A stretch of 64,000 nucleotides of DNA, from assembly GCF_900142565.1 (NCBI RefSeq), contig NZ_FRBH01000001.1, forward strand, positions 308,013-372,012, given 5' to 3'. The notes beneath the pieces were generated by a model. The model worked only from the letters and a program-made list of their open reading frames with translations. It was not told the DNA's origin and did no database searches. This DNA is from Chishuiella changwenlii (GTDB lineage: Bacteria > Bacteroidota > Bacteroidia > Flavobacteriales > Weeksellaceae). Below are positions 36,066 through 44,762 of the stretch, piece by piece (position 1 is the first letter of the stretch; each line of letters opens with the position of its first letter). A program made the position numbers and the translations under genes.

Positions 36066-36695
36066 ATGCCAGTCATTGATTATATAAACGACCATAAACA
36101 TACTCGCATAATTACTTGGGATGTAAGCGAAAGTAATGAAGAAATGTTAGAGTATCTTCAACTGAAGGATTATAGAGTGGAGAAATTTCATAATCTTCGC
36201 CCAAAACAAGCACGTGAATACCTAGGATTAAGGGCTTGTTTAAAGAAATTGGATTTAGATTATGATGTGCTTTACGATGAAAGAGGTAAGCCTTATTTGC
36301 CCACAAATAAAGAAATTTCTATTACCCATTCTTACGGATTAGTTGCTGTTGGTGTTAGCGAATTTAACATAGGAATTGATATTGAATTATCTCGTCCGAA
36401 AAAAATTCTTAACATTAAGCATAAATTTGCTCGAGCAGATGAAATAGAGTGGATTCCGAAAGATGAAGAAATAGAATTTCTGCATATTATTTGGGGAATA
36501 AAGGAAGGACTATATAAATTGAATGGCGGAAATTTATGGAATTTCTTAAATCATTATCGTATTGAAGAATTTGATTTAATAGAAAATAAACCAATTGTTT
36601 GTTGGATTTCTGATGAAGTAAAAAGTAGAAAATATCATGCTTTTTATAAAATAGTAAATGAGCATTATTTAATTTGGGTATTGGATTATGAATAA
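36066..36695 (+). CDS. 4'-phosphopantetheinyl transferase superfamily protein
   Basis: 209 residues. It has the PPTase signature: NIGIDIELSRPKKI (Mg2+-binding D-x-E near residue 103) and IIWGIKEGLYKLNGG (W-x-x-K-E-x-x-Y-K, about 143-156). ITHSYGLVAVGV precedes them. Such enzymes transfer phosphopantetheine from CoA to acyl or peptidyl carrier proteins; the length (two pseudo-repeats) fits the Sfp-like class or its Bacteroidota relatives rather than AcpS. The end overlaps pnuC by 8 bp, so the two are translationally coupled. Confidence 0.85.
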   Translation: MPVIDYINDHKHTRIITWDVSESNEEMLEYLQLKDYRVEKFHNLRPKQAREYLGLRACLKKLDLDYDVLYDERGKPYLPTNKEISITHSYGLVAVGVSEFNIGIDIELSRPKKILNIKHKFARADEIEWIPKDEEIEFLHIIWGIKEGLYKLNGGNLWNFLNHYRIEEFDLIENKPIVCWISDEVKSRKYHAFYKIVNEHYLIWVLDYE

Positions 36696-37371
36696 TTTTA
36701 TAGATTATATATTAGCTCCTTATAAAACATATTCTACATTAAATATTGTTTTAGAAATTATTGCTACCTTATTTGGAATTATATCTGTTTACTTTACTTA
36801 TAAAAGAAATATTTGGGTTTACCCTACTACTGTAATCTCTACTTTTATATTTATCTATTTATTTTTTAGTTGGGGTTTATATGGTGAAACCATTATTAAT
36901 TTTTACTATACAGTAATGGCTATTTATGGTTGGATTTTGTGGCAAAAAAATCTTGAAGAAGACCATATACATGTAGATGTCTTTTGGGCTAATAAAAAAG
37001 AATACTTCCTAGCTTCTATTCTTTTTATAGCAAGCTTTTTATTTATTCTAAGCATTTATTATTTCCGCCCTGTTATTCAGAATGGTTTTGATTGGAGTTA
37101 TATTAATCAATGTAAGTTTCATTACTCACCGATTGATTTTATAGATGCTACTGTTACAGCTACTTTTCTTATCGGAATGTGGATGATGGCAAGAAGAAAA
37201 ATAGAAAATTGGATTTTTTGGATTGTTGGTGATATTATTATGATTCCATTAATGATTTATAAAGGAGCTGTTATAACGTCTAGCCAATATGCGGTTTTAC
37301 TAGTTTTATCTGTAATTGGACTAATAGATTGGATCAAAGTTTACAAGTCCACTCGACAAGAGATAATATAA
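36688..37371 (+). CDS. pnuC: Nicotinamide riboside transporter PnuC
   Basis: 227 residues with seven predicted membrane helices. YFTYKRNIWVYPTTVISTFIFIYLFFSWGLYGETIINFYY, MAIYGWILWQKN and the C-terminal YAVLLVLSVIGLIDW are characteristic of PnuC, which imports nicotinamide riboside (some members thiamine or riboflavin) by facilitated diffusion. It overlaps the end of the phosphopantetheinyl transferase gene by 8 bp. No NadR-type kinase gene is next to it, so specificity is not confirmed by context. Confidence 0.88.
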   Translation: MNNFIDYILAPYKTYSTLNIVLEIIATLFGIISVYFTYKRNIWVYPTTVISTFIFIYLFFSWGLYGETIINFYYTVMAIYGWILWQKNLEEDHIHVDVFWANKKEYFLASILFIASFLFILSIYYFRPVIQNGFDWSYINQCKFHYSPIDFIDATVTATFLIGMWMMARRKIENWIFWIVGDIIMIPLMIYKGAVITSSQYAVLLVLSVIGLIDWIKVYKSTRQEII

Positions 37372-37439
37372 ATGTCTCAAAAAATCATTATTTTAGCATC
37401 AAATTTAAATAACTGATAAAAAACTAAACGAAAAATAAG

Positions 37440-38144
37440 ATGGAAAATCAACAATTTTATAACGCAAACCAATTGGTAGCAGATGCTACGAATGTGGAAA
37501 GAGCTAATTTTTACAAACACACGTATGGTCATGTTGCTGGAGGTGTTCTAGTTTTTGTAATTATAGAGTCGTTATTATTACAAATAGACCCATTGGTTAC
37601 ATTTATGTTGAGTTTAACACATGGATATCTTTGGTTAGCTTTACTTGGTGGTTTTATGGGAATTACTTGGGTAGCACAAAAAATGGCTTACGGATCTTTA
37701 TCTAAGTCTAAACAATATTTAGGATATCTTTTATATATTATTGCTGAAGCATTAATATTTGTTCCTATGCTTTATATAGCTTTATACTATGGCGGAACTT
37801 TTGTTATTAAACAAGCTGCTGTTGTTACAGGAGGATTATTTGTAGGTTTATCTGCAATTGTATTTCTTACAAAAGCTGATTTCTCTGTTTTAAGAGGAGC
37901 TTTAACAATTGGATTCTTCTTAGCAATAGGACTAGTTATTGCTGGAATGCTATTCGGATTCGATTTAGGATTATGGTTCTCTGTAGGAATGTGTGCATTA
38001 GCTGGTGGAGCAATTTTATATAACACACACCAATTAAGATATGAATTTGGAACACAACAATATATCGCTGCGGCATTATCATTATTTGCTTCATTAATGT
38101 TATTGTTCTGGTATATTTTAAGAATTTTTATGAGCAGAGATTAA
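37440..38144 (+). CDS. Bax inhibitor-1 / YccA family membrane protein
   Basis: 234 residues with seven membrane helices. The N-terminal cytosolic segment (NQQFYNANQLVADATNVERANFYKHTYGHVAGGVLVFV) and the C-terminal NTHQLRYEFGTQQYIAAALSLFASLMLLFWYILRIF are characteristic of the bacterial Bax inhibitor-1 group, proposed pH-sensitive Ca2+ leak channels or FtsH modulators. It lies 68 bp behind pnuC and is followed by a strong terminator. Confidence 0.92.
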   Translation: MENQQFYNANQLVADATNVERANFYKHTYGHVAGGVLVFVIIESLLLQIDPLVTFMLSLTHGYLWLALLGGFMGITWVAQKMAYGSLSKSKQYLGYLLYIIAEALIFVPMLYIALYYGGTFVIKQAAVVTGGLFVGLSAIVFLTKADFSVLRGALTIGFFLAIGLVIAGMLFGFDLGLWFSVGMCALAGGAILYNTHQLRYEFGTQQYIAAALSLFASLMLLFWYILRIFMSRD

Positions 38145-38173
38145 GTATAAAAACATAAATAAATTGTATATTG

Positions 38174-38202
38174 AACCGTAACATTTATGTTACGGTTTTT
38201 TT
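38174..38202 (+). terminator. Terminator behind the Bax inhibitor-1 gene
   Basis: AACCGTAACA (38174-38183) pairs with TGTTACGGTT (38188-38197), 4-nt loop, then a T run that ends just 15 bp before the next start codon. Confidence 0.88.
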
Positions 38203-38216
38203 TATAAAATAAAATT

Positions 38217-38933
38217 ATGACAGATAAAGAAAAAGAAGACGATAGAATACAATCTCCATTCCGACCTAAAGACTGGAACGAAATTAGAATAAATGACTCT
38301 TGGGCATTATTTAAGATTATGGCTGAGTTTGTAAATGGTTACGAAACCATGTCTAAAATTGGTCCTTGTGTTTCTATTTTTGGTTCTGCTCGTACAGTAG
38401 AAGATCATCCACATTATAAATTAGCAGAAGAAGTTGCTTACAACTTAACAAAAATAGGTTTTGGCGTTATTACAGGTGGCGGACCAGCTATTATGGAAGC
38501 TGCAAATAAAGGTGCACAGAAAGGAGGAGGTTCTTCGGTTGGATTAGGAGTTACATTACCTTTTGAGACAAGTTTAAATAAATACATCGATCGTGAATAC
38601 GAAATTAATTTCGATTATTTTTTCGCACGTAAAGTAATGTTCGTAAAATATTCGCAAGGTTTTATTGTAATGCCAGGAGGTTTTGGAACGTTAGATGAAT
38701 TATTTGAAGCCTTAACATTAATCCAAACAAAGAAAACAGGTCGTTTCCCTATTGTTTTGGTTGGTACAGAATATTGGAAAGGATTAATAGATTGGTTGAA
38801 AAGTAGAATGCTAGAAGAAGGTTATATTTCTGAGAAAGATTTAGATCTTTTCCGATTGGTTGATACAGCAGATGAAGCAGTAAATCACATCAAAAAATTC
38901 TACGAAAAATACAATGTAAAATTGAATTTTTAA
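38217..38933 (+). CDS. LOG-family protein (TIGR00730 Rossmann fold)
   Basis: 238 residues. It has the nucleotide-binding signature GVITGGGPAIMEAANKGA and the PGGFGTLDELFEALTLIQT motif (P-G-G-x-G-T-x-x-E) that defines LOG/YgdH-type proteins. These are AMP or cytokinin-ribotide phosphoribohydrolases. A role in nucleotide salvage is likely, and classic plant-type cytokinin activation is only one reading. The start codon lies 15 bp after a terminator, so the leader is short. An 8-bp tandem repeat begins 3 bp behind the stop. Confidence 0.88.
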   Translation: MTDKEKEDDRIQSPFRPKDWNEIRINDSWALFKIMAEFVNGYETMSKIGPCVSIFGSARTVEDHPHYKLAEEVAYNLTKIGFGVITGGGPAIMEAANKGAQKGGGSSVGLGVTLPFETSLNKYIDREYEINFDYFFARKVMFVKYSQGFIVMPGGFGTLDELFEALTLIQTKKTGRFPIVLVGTEYWKGLIDWLKSRMLEEGYISEKDLDLFRLVDTADEAVNHIKKFYEKYNVKLNF

Positions 38934-38935
38934 AA

Positions 38936-38982
38936 GTGCTAATGTGCTAATGTGCTAATGTGCTAATGTGCTAATGTGCTAA
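38936..38982 (+). repeat. 8-bp tandem repeat behind the LOG gene
   Basis: Five full GTGCTAAT units plus GTGCTAA, 47 bp, starting 3 bp after the stop codon. Confidence 0.95.
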
Positions 38983-39065
38983 CAAATTTAAAAATTCACT
39001 ACAATTAAATTATAACTTAAAGTGAAATTCTGAAAAGGATTTTGCATCGAAAAATTAGTTATTTT

Positions 39066-39093
39066 GTCATTCAGAGCTTGTCGAAGAATAGAC
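39066..39093. repeat. REP-like dispersed element
   Basis: GTCATTC, then AGAGCTTGTCGAA, then GAATAGAC. The ends can pair (GTC-ATTC with GAAT-A-GAC) and the core matches the left arm of the element at 3338. It belongs to a repeat type widespread in flavobacterial intergenic DNA. Confidence 0.6.
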
Positions 39094-39176
39094 AAAATAA
39101 TTTCAAAAAAAGTATAAAAAATAACCCAATATCTCTTTTGAAATATTGGGTTAAATTTTATTAATGATTTAGATAT

Positions 39177-41978
39177 TTACTTCTTAATTAATTTTGTTGT
39201 TGTTTTTCCTTTGTTTGTATTTAAAACAACTAAGTAAACTCCTTTGTTTAATGAACCAATATTAAATTGATTGTTTGCTATAAAAGATCCATTAAATTCT
39301 TTTACTAATTTTCCAGAAATATCATACACTTTGATATCTTTTGCTGCAACATTTAACCTAAAATAATTCGTTGCTGGATTTGGAGTAACGACAATTTTAT
39401 CAGAATTAACAATCTTATCATCTGTTGATAAAGTCGCTTTTTGATTTCCGAAAATTCTAAACTCACCAGGGTTTAATGTAACCGTGTAAGACGAATTTGT
39501 ATTTGTTGGTGTTACAACTGTTTCATCCATTAAATTATACCAATTTCCTAAATATGGGAATAGTGGTGAAATATTCTGAGCAGATGTTTCAAAGTTTGCA
39601 ATTACTACAACATCTTTCAATTCTCCATTACTTAAATTATCATTTTTAATGTGAATTCTTGGTTTTAAATCTCCAGATGTAATTGTATAATCATCTGTTT
39701 CGAATACTTTATTATTTAATCTTAATCCAATAATTTTTGCCCAAACATCGTACACACTTTGTCTATTCGTGTTTTCTAAATAACCAATTTCAGCAGGAAT
39801 AGGTTTTGGATCTGTACGACAACCATCGCTAATTGTACTATTTTGACAATGGTTAATTGAATATTCATATCCTAACTCTCCAAATTGCCAAAACATTTTT
39901 GGTCCAGGAATCGTAAATAAAACTGCTGCTAATGCTTTTTGTCTTTCTAATGAAGTATTTAAATCTTTTACATTATATGACCCATTTGTTGGTCCATATT
40001 GTAAGTTTTTAAACATCATACGTTCTTCATCATGGCTTTCTGCATAACCTACTAAATGTTTCTTTGTAAAACCTTTTACAGAATGTTTTAACCAATCAAA
40101 ATTACTATCAGATTCATATCCCATTGTATTTTGATTGTAATTATTTGTTGCTTTTCCCCAAAGCATAATTCCTTTTCCTTCGTTTATTCTATAATTTGCC
40201 CATTCTGTTTCCTCTTGTGCAGAACCGTTATTTCCTAAATGCTCAAAAATAACATACGAATTAGGATCTACTGCCCATTGATTGTCTGCATATTTCTTTA
40301 GAATAGCCACACGATCTGCATGATATCCATTTGTACAATTTTCATCAGATGCAGAACATTCTTGTGTAAATCCTTTTGTTAAATCCCAACGAATTCCATC
40401 AATCTTATATTCATTTATCCAATGTTCTATTGTACGATTTACATAATATTGAGAAGGTGCTAATTGATGATTGATATCGTAACCAACATTGTAACTATGT
40501 TTAGCTTCTTGATTAAGATATGGGTTTTGTGCATTTGGATCTCCAAAACCATCTCCTTCTGGATCATTCATCCACATTCTTACTAAAGGCGAACGTCCGA
40601 AAACGTGATTTAAAGCTATATCTAAAATAACAGAAATTCCATTTTGATGACATAAATCTACAAACTCTTTCATTTTAGATGCTGGTCCATAAGCTTTGTC
40701 TAAAGCTAAATGATACGCTGTATTGTAACCCCAAGAAATATTACCTTCAAATTCCATTACAGGCATAATTTCTATTGCATTAACATTTAAATTTTTAAAA
40801 TAATCAAAATCATTGATTAAAGATTCCCATGTTTTTGCAGTATTAAAATCACGAACTAATAATTCGTAAATAATTAAATTTTCCTTATTTGGTCTATCAA
40901 AATTAGTTACTTTCCAATTGTATTTTGTTTGATTAGTCTGTAGAACAGAAACCTCAAATTCTTGTCCTGCTGGATAAACAGGCATATTAGGATAAGTTGC
41001 TGATGTTATATATTGATCATCGTAAGGTGAAAGTACTAATGTAGAATACGGATCTGCTGTTTTTACACCATCACTTGTTCTATATTGAAAAGAGTAAACC
41101 TCGCCTGCATTTAAATTATTTAGCTCTAACCAAAATAAATCTTTATTGGTTACATCACGGTTCATAACATATTCATTCGAAATTTGCCAATTATTAAATG
41201 AACCTATTACATGAATAAACTCTTTATGAGGTGCATATAAAACTAAATAAGCCTTTGTAGGATCATTGTCTACATAATTAATTCCTTGTTTTAAGTTTGC
41301 AGGAATTGCAGTTTCATTAACCGTTGGTTTTACAAAAACTTGAAATGATTTTGATATTATTTGTCCTGCATTTTCTGCTGACAATGTAAAGTTCTGGCTA
41401 TTTATAATTGGATAAGTCAAATTAAAAGTAGAAATATTTGTAGAACTTCCTACCTCTGTTCCATTTGCAGTTAATTTCCAATTTGCAGCTTTAGTTGCAG
41501 TTGCATCAATTGTAAAACTGGTTCCTGAAGCAACATTTGTAATCGAATTTTCTAATGGATTATTTAATGTCATTCGGAACGAACCTACTTGAATAGTATA
41601 ATCTGCTGTTTGTGGTGATCCACCTGCTCCTCTAAAAAGAATGTTGATCGCCGTAATATTTTGATTAGAACCAACATTATAAAATTGATAAATAGAAGTT
41701 GGAATTTCTAATTTATAAGTTGTTCCAGATACATACGTTAATTTTGGTTGTACATTATCTTCTCCCCAATTTCCAATTACACTTTGCCAAGCTTGTCCAT
41801 TTACAGTTACACCTGTATGTGCATAAATAGTACCTGAATAATTTTCTAAGCCAGTACCTGCTTTATCAAAAAAAATAGTTGCTGGTTGATTAGCTTCTAT
41901 AACAGACGGACTCGTCGTAATTTGTGCCTTTAGAAATATGACTAAAAGCAACATCATAATGGATAAAATGTTCTTCAT
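39177..41978 (-). CDS. Type IX-secreted GH13 alpha-amylase-family enzyme
   Basis: 933 residues: signal peptide (about 1-19); beta-rich N-terminal domains (about 20-220); a CBM48-like segment around HVIGSFNNWQ (about 250-330); a GH13 barrel (about 365-760) with nucleophile D532 (GIRWD), acid/base E579 (VIFEH) and stabiliser D650 (ESHDEER); and a Por-type sorting tail from VVTPNPATNYFRL to the final TTKLIKK. It cuts alpha-1,4-glucan (amylase or pullulanase-like) at the cell surface or in the medium after type IX export. It is the last gene of the leftward susCDE unit, but an internal terminator lies ahead of it. Confidence 0.9.
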   Translation of the reverse strand: MKNILSIMMLLLVIFLKAQITTSPSVIEANQPATIFFDKAGTGLENYSGTIYAHTGVTVNGQAWQSVIGNWGEDNVQPKLTYVSGTTYKLEIPTSIYQFYNVGSNQNITAINILFRGAGGSPQTADYTIQVGSFRMTLNNPLENSITNVASGTSFTIDATATKAANWKLTANGTEVGSSTNISTFNLTYPIINSQNFTLSAENAGQIISKSFQVFVKPTVNETAIPANLKQGINYVDNDPTKAYLVLYAPHKEFIHVIGSFNNWQISNEYVMNRDVTNKDLFWLELNNLNAGEVYSFQYRTSDGVKTADPYSTLVLSPYDDQYITSATYPNMPVYPAGQEFEVSVLQTNQTKYNWKVTNFDRPNKENLIIYELLVRDFNTAKTWESLINDFDYFKNLNVNAIEIMPVMEFEGNISWGYNTAYHLALDKAYGPASKMKEFVDLCHQNGISVILDIALNHVFGRSPLVRMWMNDPEGDGFGDPNAQNPYLNQEAKHSYNVGYDINHQLAPSQYYVNRTIEHWINEYKIDGIRWDLTKGFTQECSASDENCTNGYHADRVAILKKYADNQWAVDPNSYVIFEHLGNNGSAQEETEWANYRINEGKGIMLWGKATNNYNQNTMGYESDSNFDWLKHSVKGFTKKHLVGYAESHDEERMMFKNLQYGPTNGSYNVKDLNTSLERQKALAAVLFTIPGPKMFWQFGELGYEYSINHCQNSTISDGCRTDPKPIPAEIGYLENTNRQSVYDVWAKIIGLRLNNKVFETDDYTITSGDLKPRIHIKNDNLSNGELKDVVVIANFETSAQNISPLFPYLGNWYNLMDETVVTPTNTNSSYTVTLNPGEFRIFGNQKATLSTDDKIVNSDKIVVTPNPATNYFRLNVAAKDIKVYDISGKLVKEFNGSFIANNQFNIGSLNKGVYLVVLNTNKGKTTTKLIKK

Positions 41979-42004
41979 TTTTTTGTGATTTTTTGTGATT
42001 TTTT

Positions 42005-42041
42005 GGTAAAAAAAGCCATTAAAAATTAAATTTTAATGGCC
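42005..42041 (-). terminator. Intra-operon terminator or attenuator between susE and the GH13 gene
   Basis: A 10-bp perfect stem, GCCATTAAAA (42015-42024) with TTTTAATGGC (42031-42040), 6-nt loop, followed on the minus strand by seven T. A TTTTTTGTGA direct repeat lies between it and the GH13 start. Confidence 0.8.
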
Positions 42042-42075
42042 TTTAAAAATTGATTATGATTGAGAAATAAAATTT

Positions 42076-43116
42076 CTATTGTGCTTCAGCTGAATAAGTA
42101 GATTTATTAAAGTTTGCAGTTATTTTATAAGTTCCTGCAGTTATTTTAATATTTCCTCCATTCTCATTCGTTAATACTCCAGGTGTATCAGTTCCTCCGT
42201 AACTTACATCCCATTTATCATTTTGGCGGAATTTGTATTCTCCTGTTTTCATTGTTACAGTTGTAACCCAAGAATCAATTGTTCCATCATACATTAATTT
42301 TGTATCTGGACCATCCCATCCATTTGGTGTAGCATCTCCTACTAACCCCCAAGAAAACTCTTCAATCTTATATGTTAGATCATTAAGATTCATTGTTATT
42401 TTGTAAGTTCCAGTTTTTGCTATTTTAATATTAGACCCTCCTTTTTCTAGAGTACCGTCAGCTCCATTATCTCCGTAATCAAAATCCCATTTGTTATCTT
42501 GACGGAATTTAATTTCACTATCACCTTTTAAATCTGTATAAGCAACAAGTACATTTATTACTCCAGATTTCCAAAATTGAACATCAGGACCATCCCATCC
42601 ATTTGGAGCGGCAGAACCAACAATTCCCCAGTTTGTAGACAAATCTGTTGGATAAGCAGTAATTGTAATTGTCTGTACTGCCGAAATTAATTGTTGAGAT
42701 TGTTGTGTTCCTAAAGTAGAAACAACACGGTAAATTAATTCTTCTGCAACATTAGGAGCAATTCCAAGTTCAAGAACTTTTGTATTCAAATCCTTGTAAG
42801 AAGTTGAAAACTCTACTGCTGTTGAATTTGTTGTTAATTGTACTGCTTTAGCAAAAGCTGCATCATCTTTAGTTGTAATTTCCAACGTATATCTTGGAAT
42901 AACATTTAAACCATACTCAGCCTTATTCCATTTAAATGTATAAGTTGAATCTAATTTATCCTCAGTTAAAACTAAGCTCGCATTATCACTTGGTGTAGCA
43001 ATAACAGCTGCATCATAATCCGCAGGATTTACTTTTAACAAATCGTCATCCGAACAACTTGTGATAGCAAGACCACCGATTATAGCGATTGATATATATT
43101 TTAAAAATTTTTTCAT
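42076..43116 (-). CDS. SusE-family starch-binding surface lipoprotein
   Basis: 346 residues. A lipoprotein signal ends at ITSC (C21), and the next residues SDDD match the flavobacterial signal for export to the cell surface. A SusE N-terminal domain (about 35-155) is followed by two tandem starch-binding modules that repeat each other: WGIVGSAAPNGWDGPD..IKFRQDNKWDFDYG (about 192-255) and WGLVGDATPNGWDGPD..YKFRQNDKWDVSYGG (about 258-335). It helps hold maltodextrin near the SusCD transporter. It starts 14 bp behind the susD-like gene. Confidence 0.9.
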   Translation of the reverse strand: MKKFLKYISIAIIGGLAITSCSDDDLLKVNPADYDAAVIATPSDNASLVLTEDKLDSTYTFKWNKAEYGLNVIPRYTLEITTKDDAAFAKAVQLTTNSTAVEFSTSYKDLNTKVLELGIAPNVAEELIYRVVSTLGTQQSQQLISAVQTITITAYPTDLSTNWGIVGSAAPNGWDGPDVQFWKSGVINVLVAYTDLKGDSEIKFRQDNKWDFDYGDNGADGTLEKGGSNIKIAKTGTYKITMNLNDLTYKIEEFSWGLVGDATPNGWDGPDTKLMYDGTIDSWVTTVTMKTGEYKFRQNDKWDVSYGGTDTPGVLTNENGGNIKITAGTYKITANFNKSTYSAEAQ

Positions 43117-43130
43117 TTTTTAACTAGATT

Positions 43131-44750
43131 TTAGTAACCTGTATTTTGTTTTAAGTTTGGATTAATCGCAATCGCATTAAATGGTAATGGGAATAAATTA
43201 CGATGACCTTCTACATTAGTTCCTCCAGCTACACCACCTTTAAATGGCCAGTTGTAGTTAGATGTAAATCGATTAAAACGAATTAAATCTGTTCTTCTTG
43301 TTCCTTCCCAATATAACTCTCTTGATCTTTCGTCTAAAACAAAATCTAAGTTAATAGATGTTACATTACCAGAAGTATTTCCATAACCTCTTTCTCTTAA
43401 TTTATTAATGTAAGTAAGAGCTAAACCTGTATCACCTCCACCACGTAAAGCAGCTTCAGCATAATTTAAATACATTTCTGCAACACGAATAATTGGTAAA
43501 TCTGTATCAACAAATTCTAATGTTGCATCAGTTCCATTTCCTCCTGTAGAAGTTTTGTTAGAGAATTTTCTCACAGCATATCCTTCTGCGAAAACACCTA
43601 CGTCCTGAATCTCGTATGTTTGTCCCGCTGTAAAGAACATGGCACGTTTATCTCCCCAAGCGATTGGATTGTTACTTCCATCTCTTTGTGTAATAGACGC
43701 ATCAAATTTACTTACCAATGCTTTTGTAGTACGAGGTCCTCCCCATCCTCCATTTACACCAGACTCAGAAGGAACCATTTGCCCTCCAATTGCTCCTTTA
43801 ACTAAAAATGTTGTTCCTCCATAACTACGAGAATAGTTTCCGTCAAAGTTTAAAGCAAAAATAAATTCATTTTGTGCTCCATTGCTATTGTTATCAGCTA
43901 AGAATAATTCGTCATAAGCAGAACCATTACCGTTAACATCTGTCGTATTTAATACATAACCAGATTCTATTGCTAATTTAGCATAGTTAGCAGCGTCTGT
44001 ATATTTGTTTTGGTTTACCCAAATCTCAGCATTTAAATATAAACGAGATAATAATGCATAAGCTGCAACCTTATCTACACGTCCGTATTCATTTGATCTT
44101 GCTGCTGCTAAATCATTTTCTAAGGCTTTTAATTCACTTTCTACAAACGTATAAATCTCTTGACGATTACTTTGTGTTGGTAAAGCTGTTGTAACTTCTG
44201 TTACCAAAGGAACATTTGCAAATAAATCTAATAAATTGTAGTAAGCGTATGCTCTTATCCAACGTGCTTCTGCAACATATTTTTTCACTTCCTCATTAGA
44301 TCCTGCTAAAGGTGCAGCATTTGTAATGAAAGAGTTTGTAAAAGATACTGTTTGTGCTAAACGGAAATACATTCCTTCGATAAAAGGATTACTTGCTCCC
44401 CAGCTCATCGCATGCATATTAGGTATACCAGCATCTCCCCAACTTACAATAGCTTCATCTGTTGTAAATTCGTTTAATGTAAATAACATACGAGAAAATT
44501 GTGATGCTCCTTCATCTATTCCTGTAATATCAGGTTGACCATCAGGACCAGCTTGTCCTGTAAGGGCTAAAGCAGCATATAATTTTGCTAAAGCATTTTT
44601 AGCTTGTGCTGGATCAGAGAACACTTGGTTTTCTGAAATTACATCGGGATCAACTGGACTTAAATCTAAATCATCATGACAAGAAAAAGTTGATAATGAT
44701 AAGAATCCAATTAATAATAATTTTGATATTTTAAGTTTTGTAAATTTCAT
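43131..44750 (-). CDS. SusD/RagB-family nutrient-binding lipoprotein
   Basis: 539 residues. The lipobox is FSC (C24), followed by HDDLD, an acidic surface-export signal. The TPR-like SusD fold shows ARWIRAYAYYNLLDLFANVPLVTE near 155-180, and the C-terminal SusD signature includes RVAEMYLNYAEAALRGGG, YINKLRERGYG, ERSRELYWEGTRRTDLIRFNRFTSNYNWPFKGG and a final FPLPFNAIAINPNLKQNTGY. It forms the lid over the SusC barrel and binds glycan. It is 12 bp behind the SusC gene. Confidence 0.95.
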   Translation of the reverse strand: MKFTKLKISKLLLIGFLSLSTFSCHDDLDLSPVDPDVISENQVFSDPAQAKNALAKLYAALALTGQAGPDGQPDITGIDEGASQFSRMLFTLNEFTTDEAIVSWGDAGIPNMHAMSWGASNPFIEGMYFRLAQTVSFTNSFITNAAPLAGSNEEVKKYVAEARWIRAYAYYNLLDLFANVPLVTEVTTALPTQSNRQEIYTFVESELKALENDLAAARSNEYGRVDKVAAYALLSRLYLNAEIWVNQNKYTDAANYAKLAIESGYVLNTTDVNGNGSAYDELFLADNNSNGAQNEFIFALNFDGNYSRSYGGTTFLVKGAIGGQMVPSESGVNGGWGGPRTTKALVSKFDASITQRDGSNNPIAWGDKRAMFFTAGQTYEIQDVGVFAEGYAVRKFSNKTSTGGNGTDATLEFVDTDLPIIRVAEMYLNYAEAALRGGGDTGLALTYINKLRERGYGNTSGNVTSINLDFVLDERSRELYWEGTRRTDLIRFNRFTSNYNWPFKGGVAGGTNVEGHRNLFPLPFNAIAINPNLKQNTGY

Positions 44751-44762
44751 TTTGTGATAATT

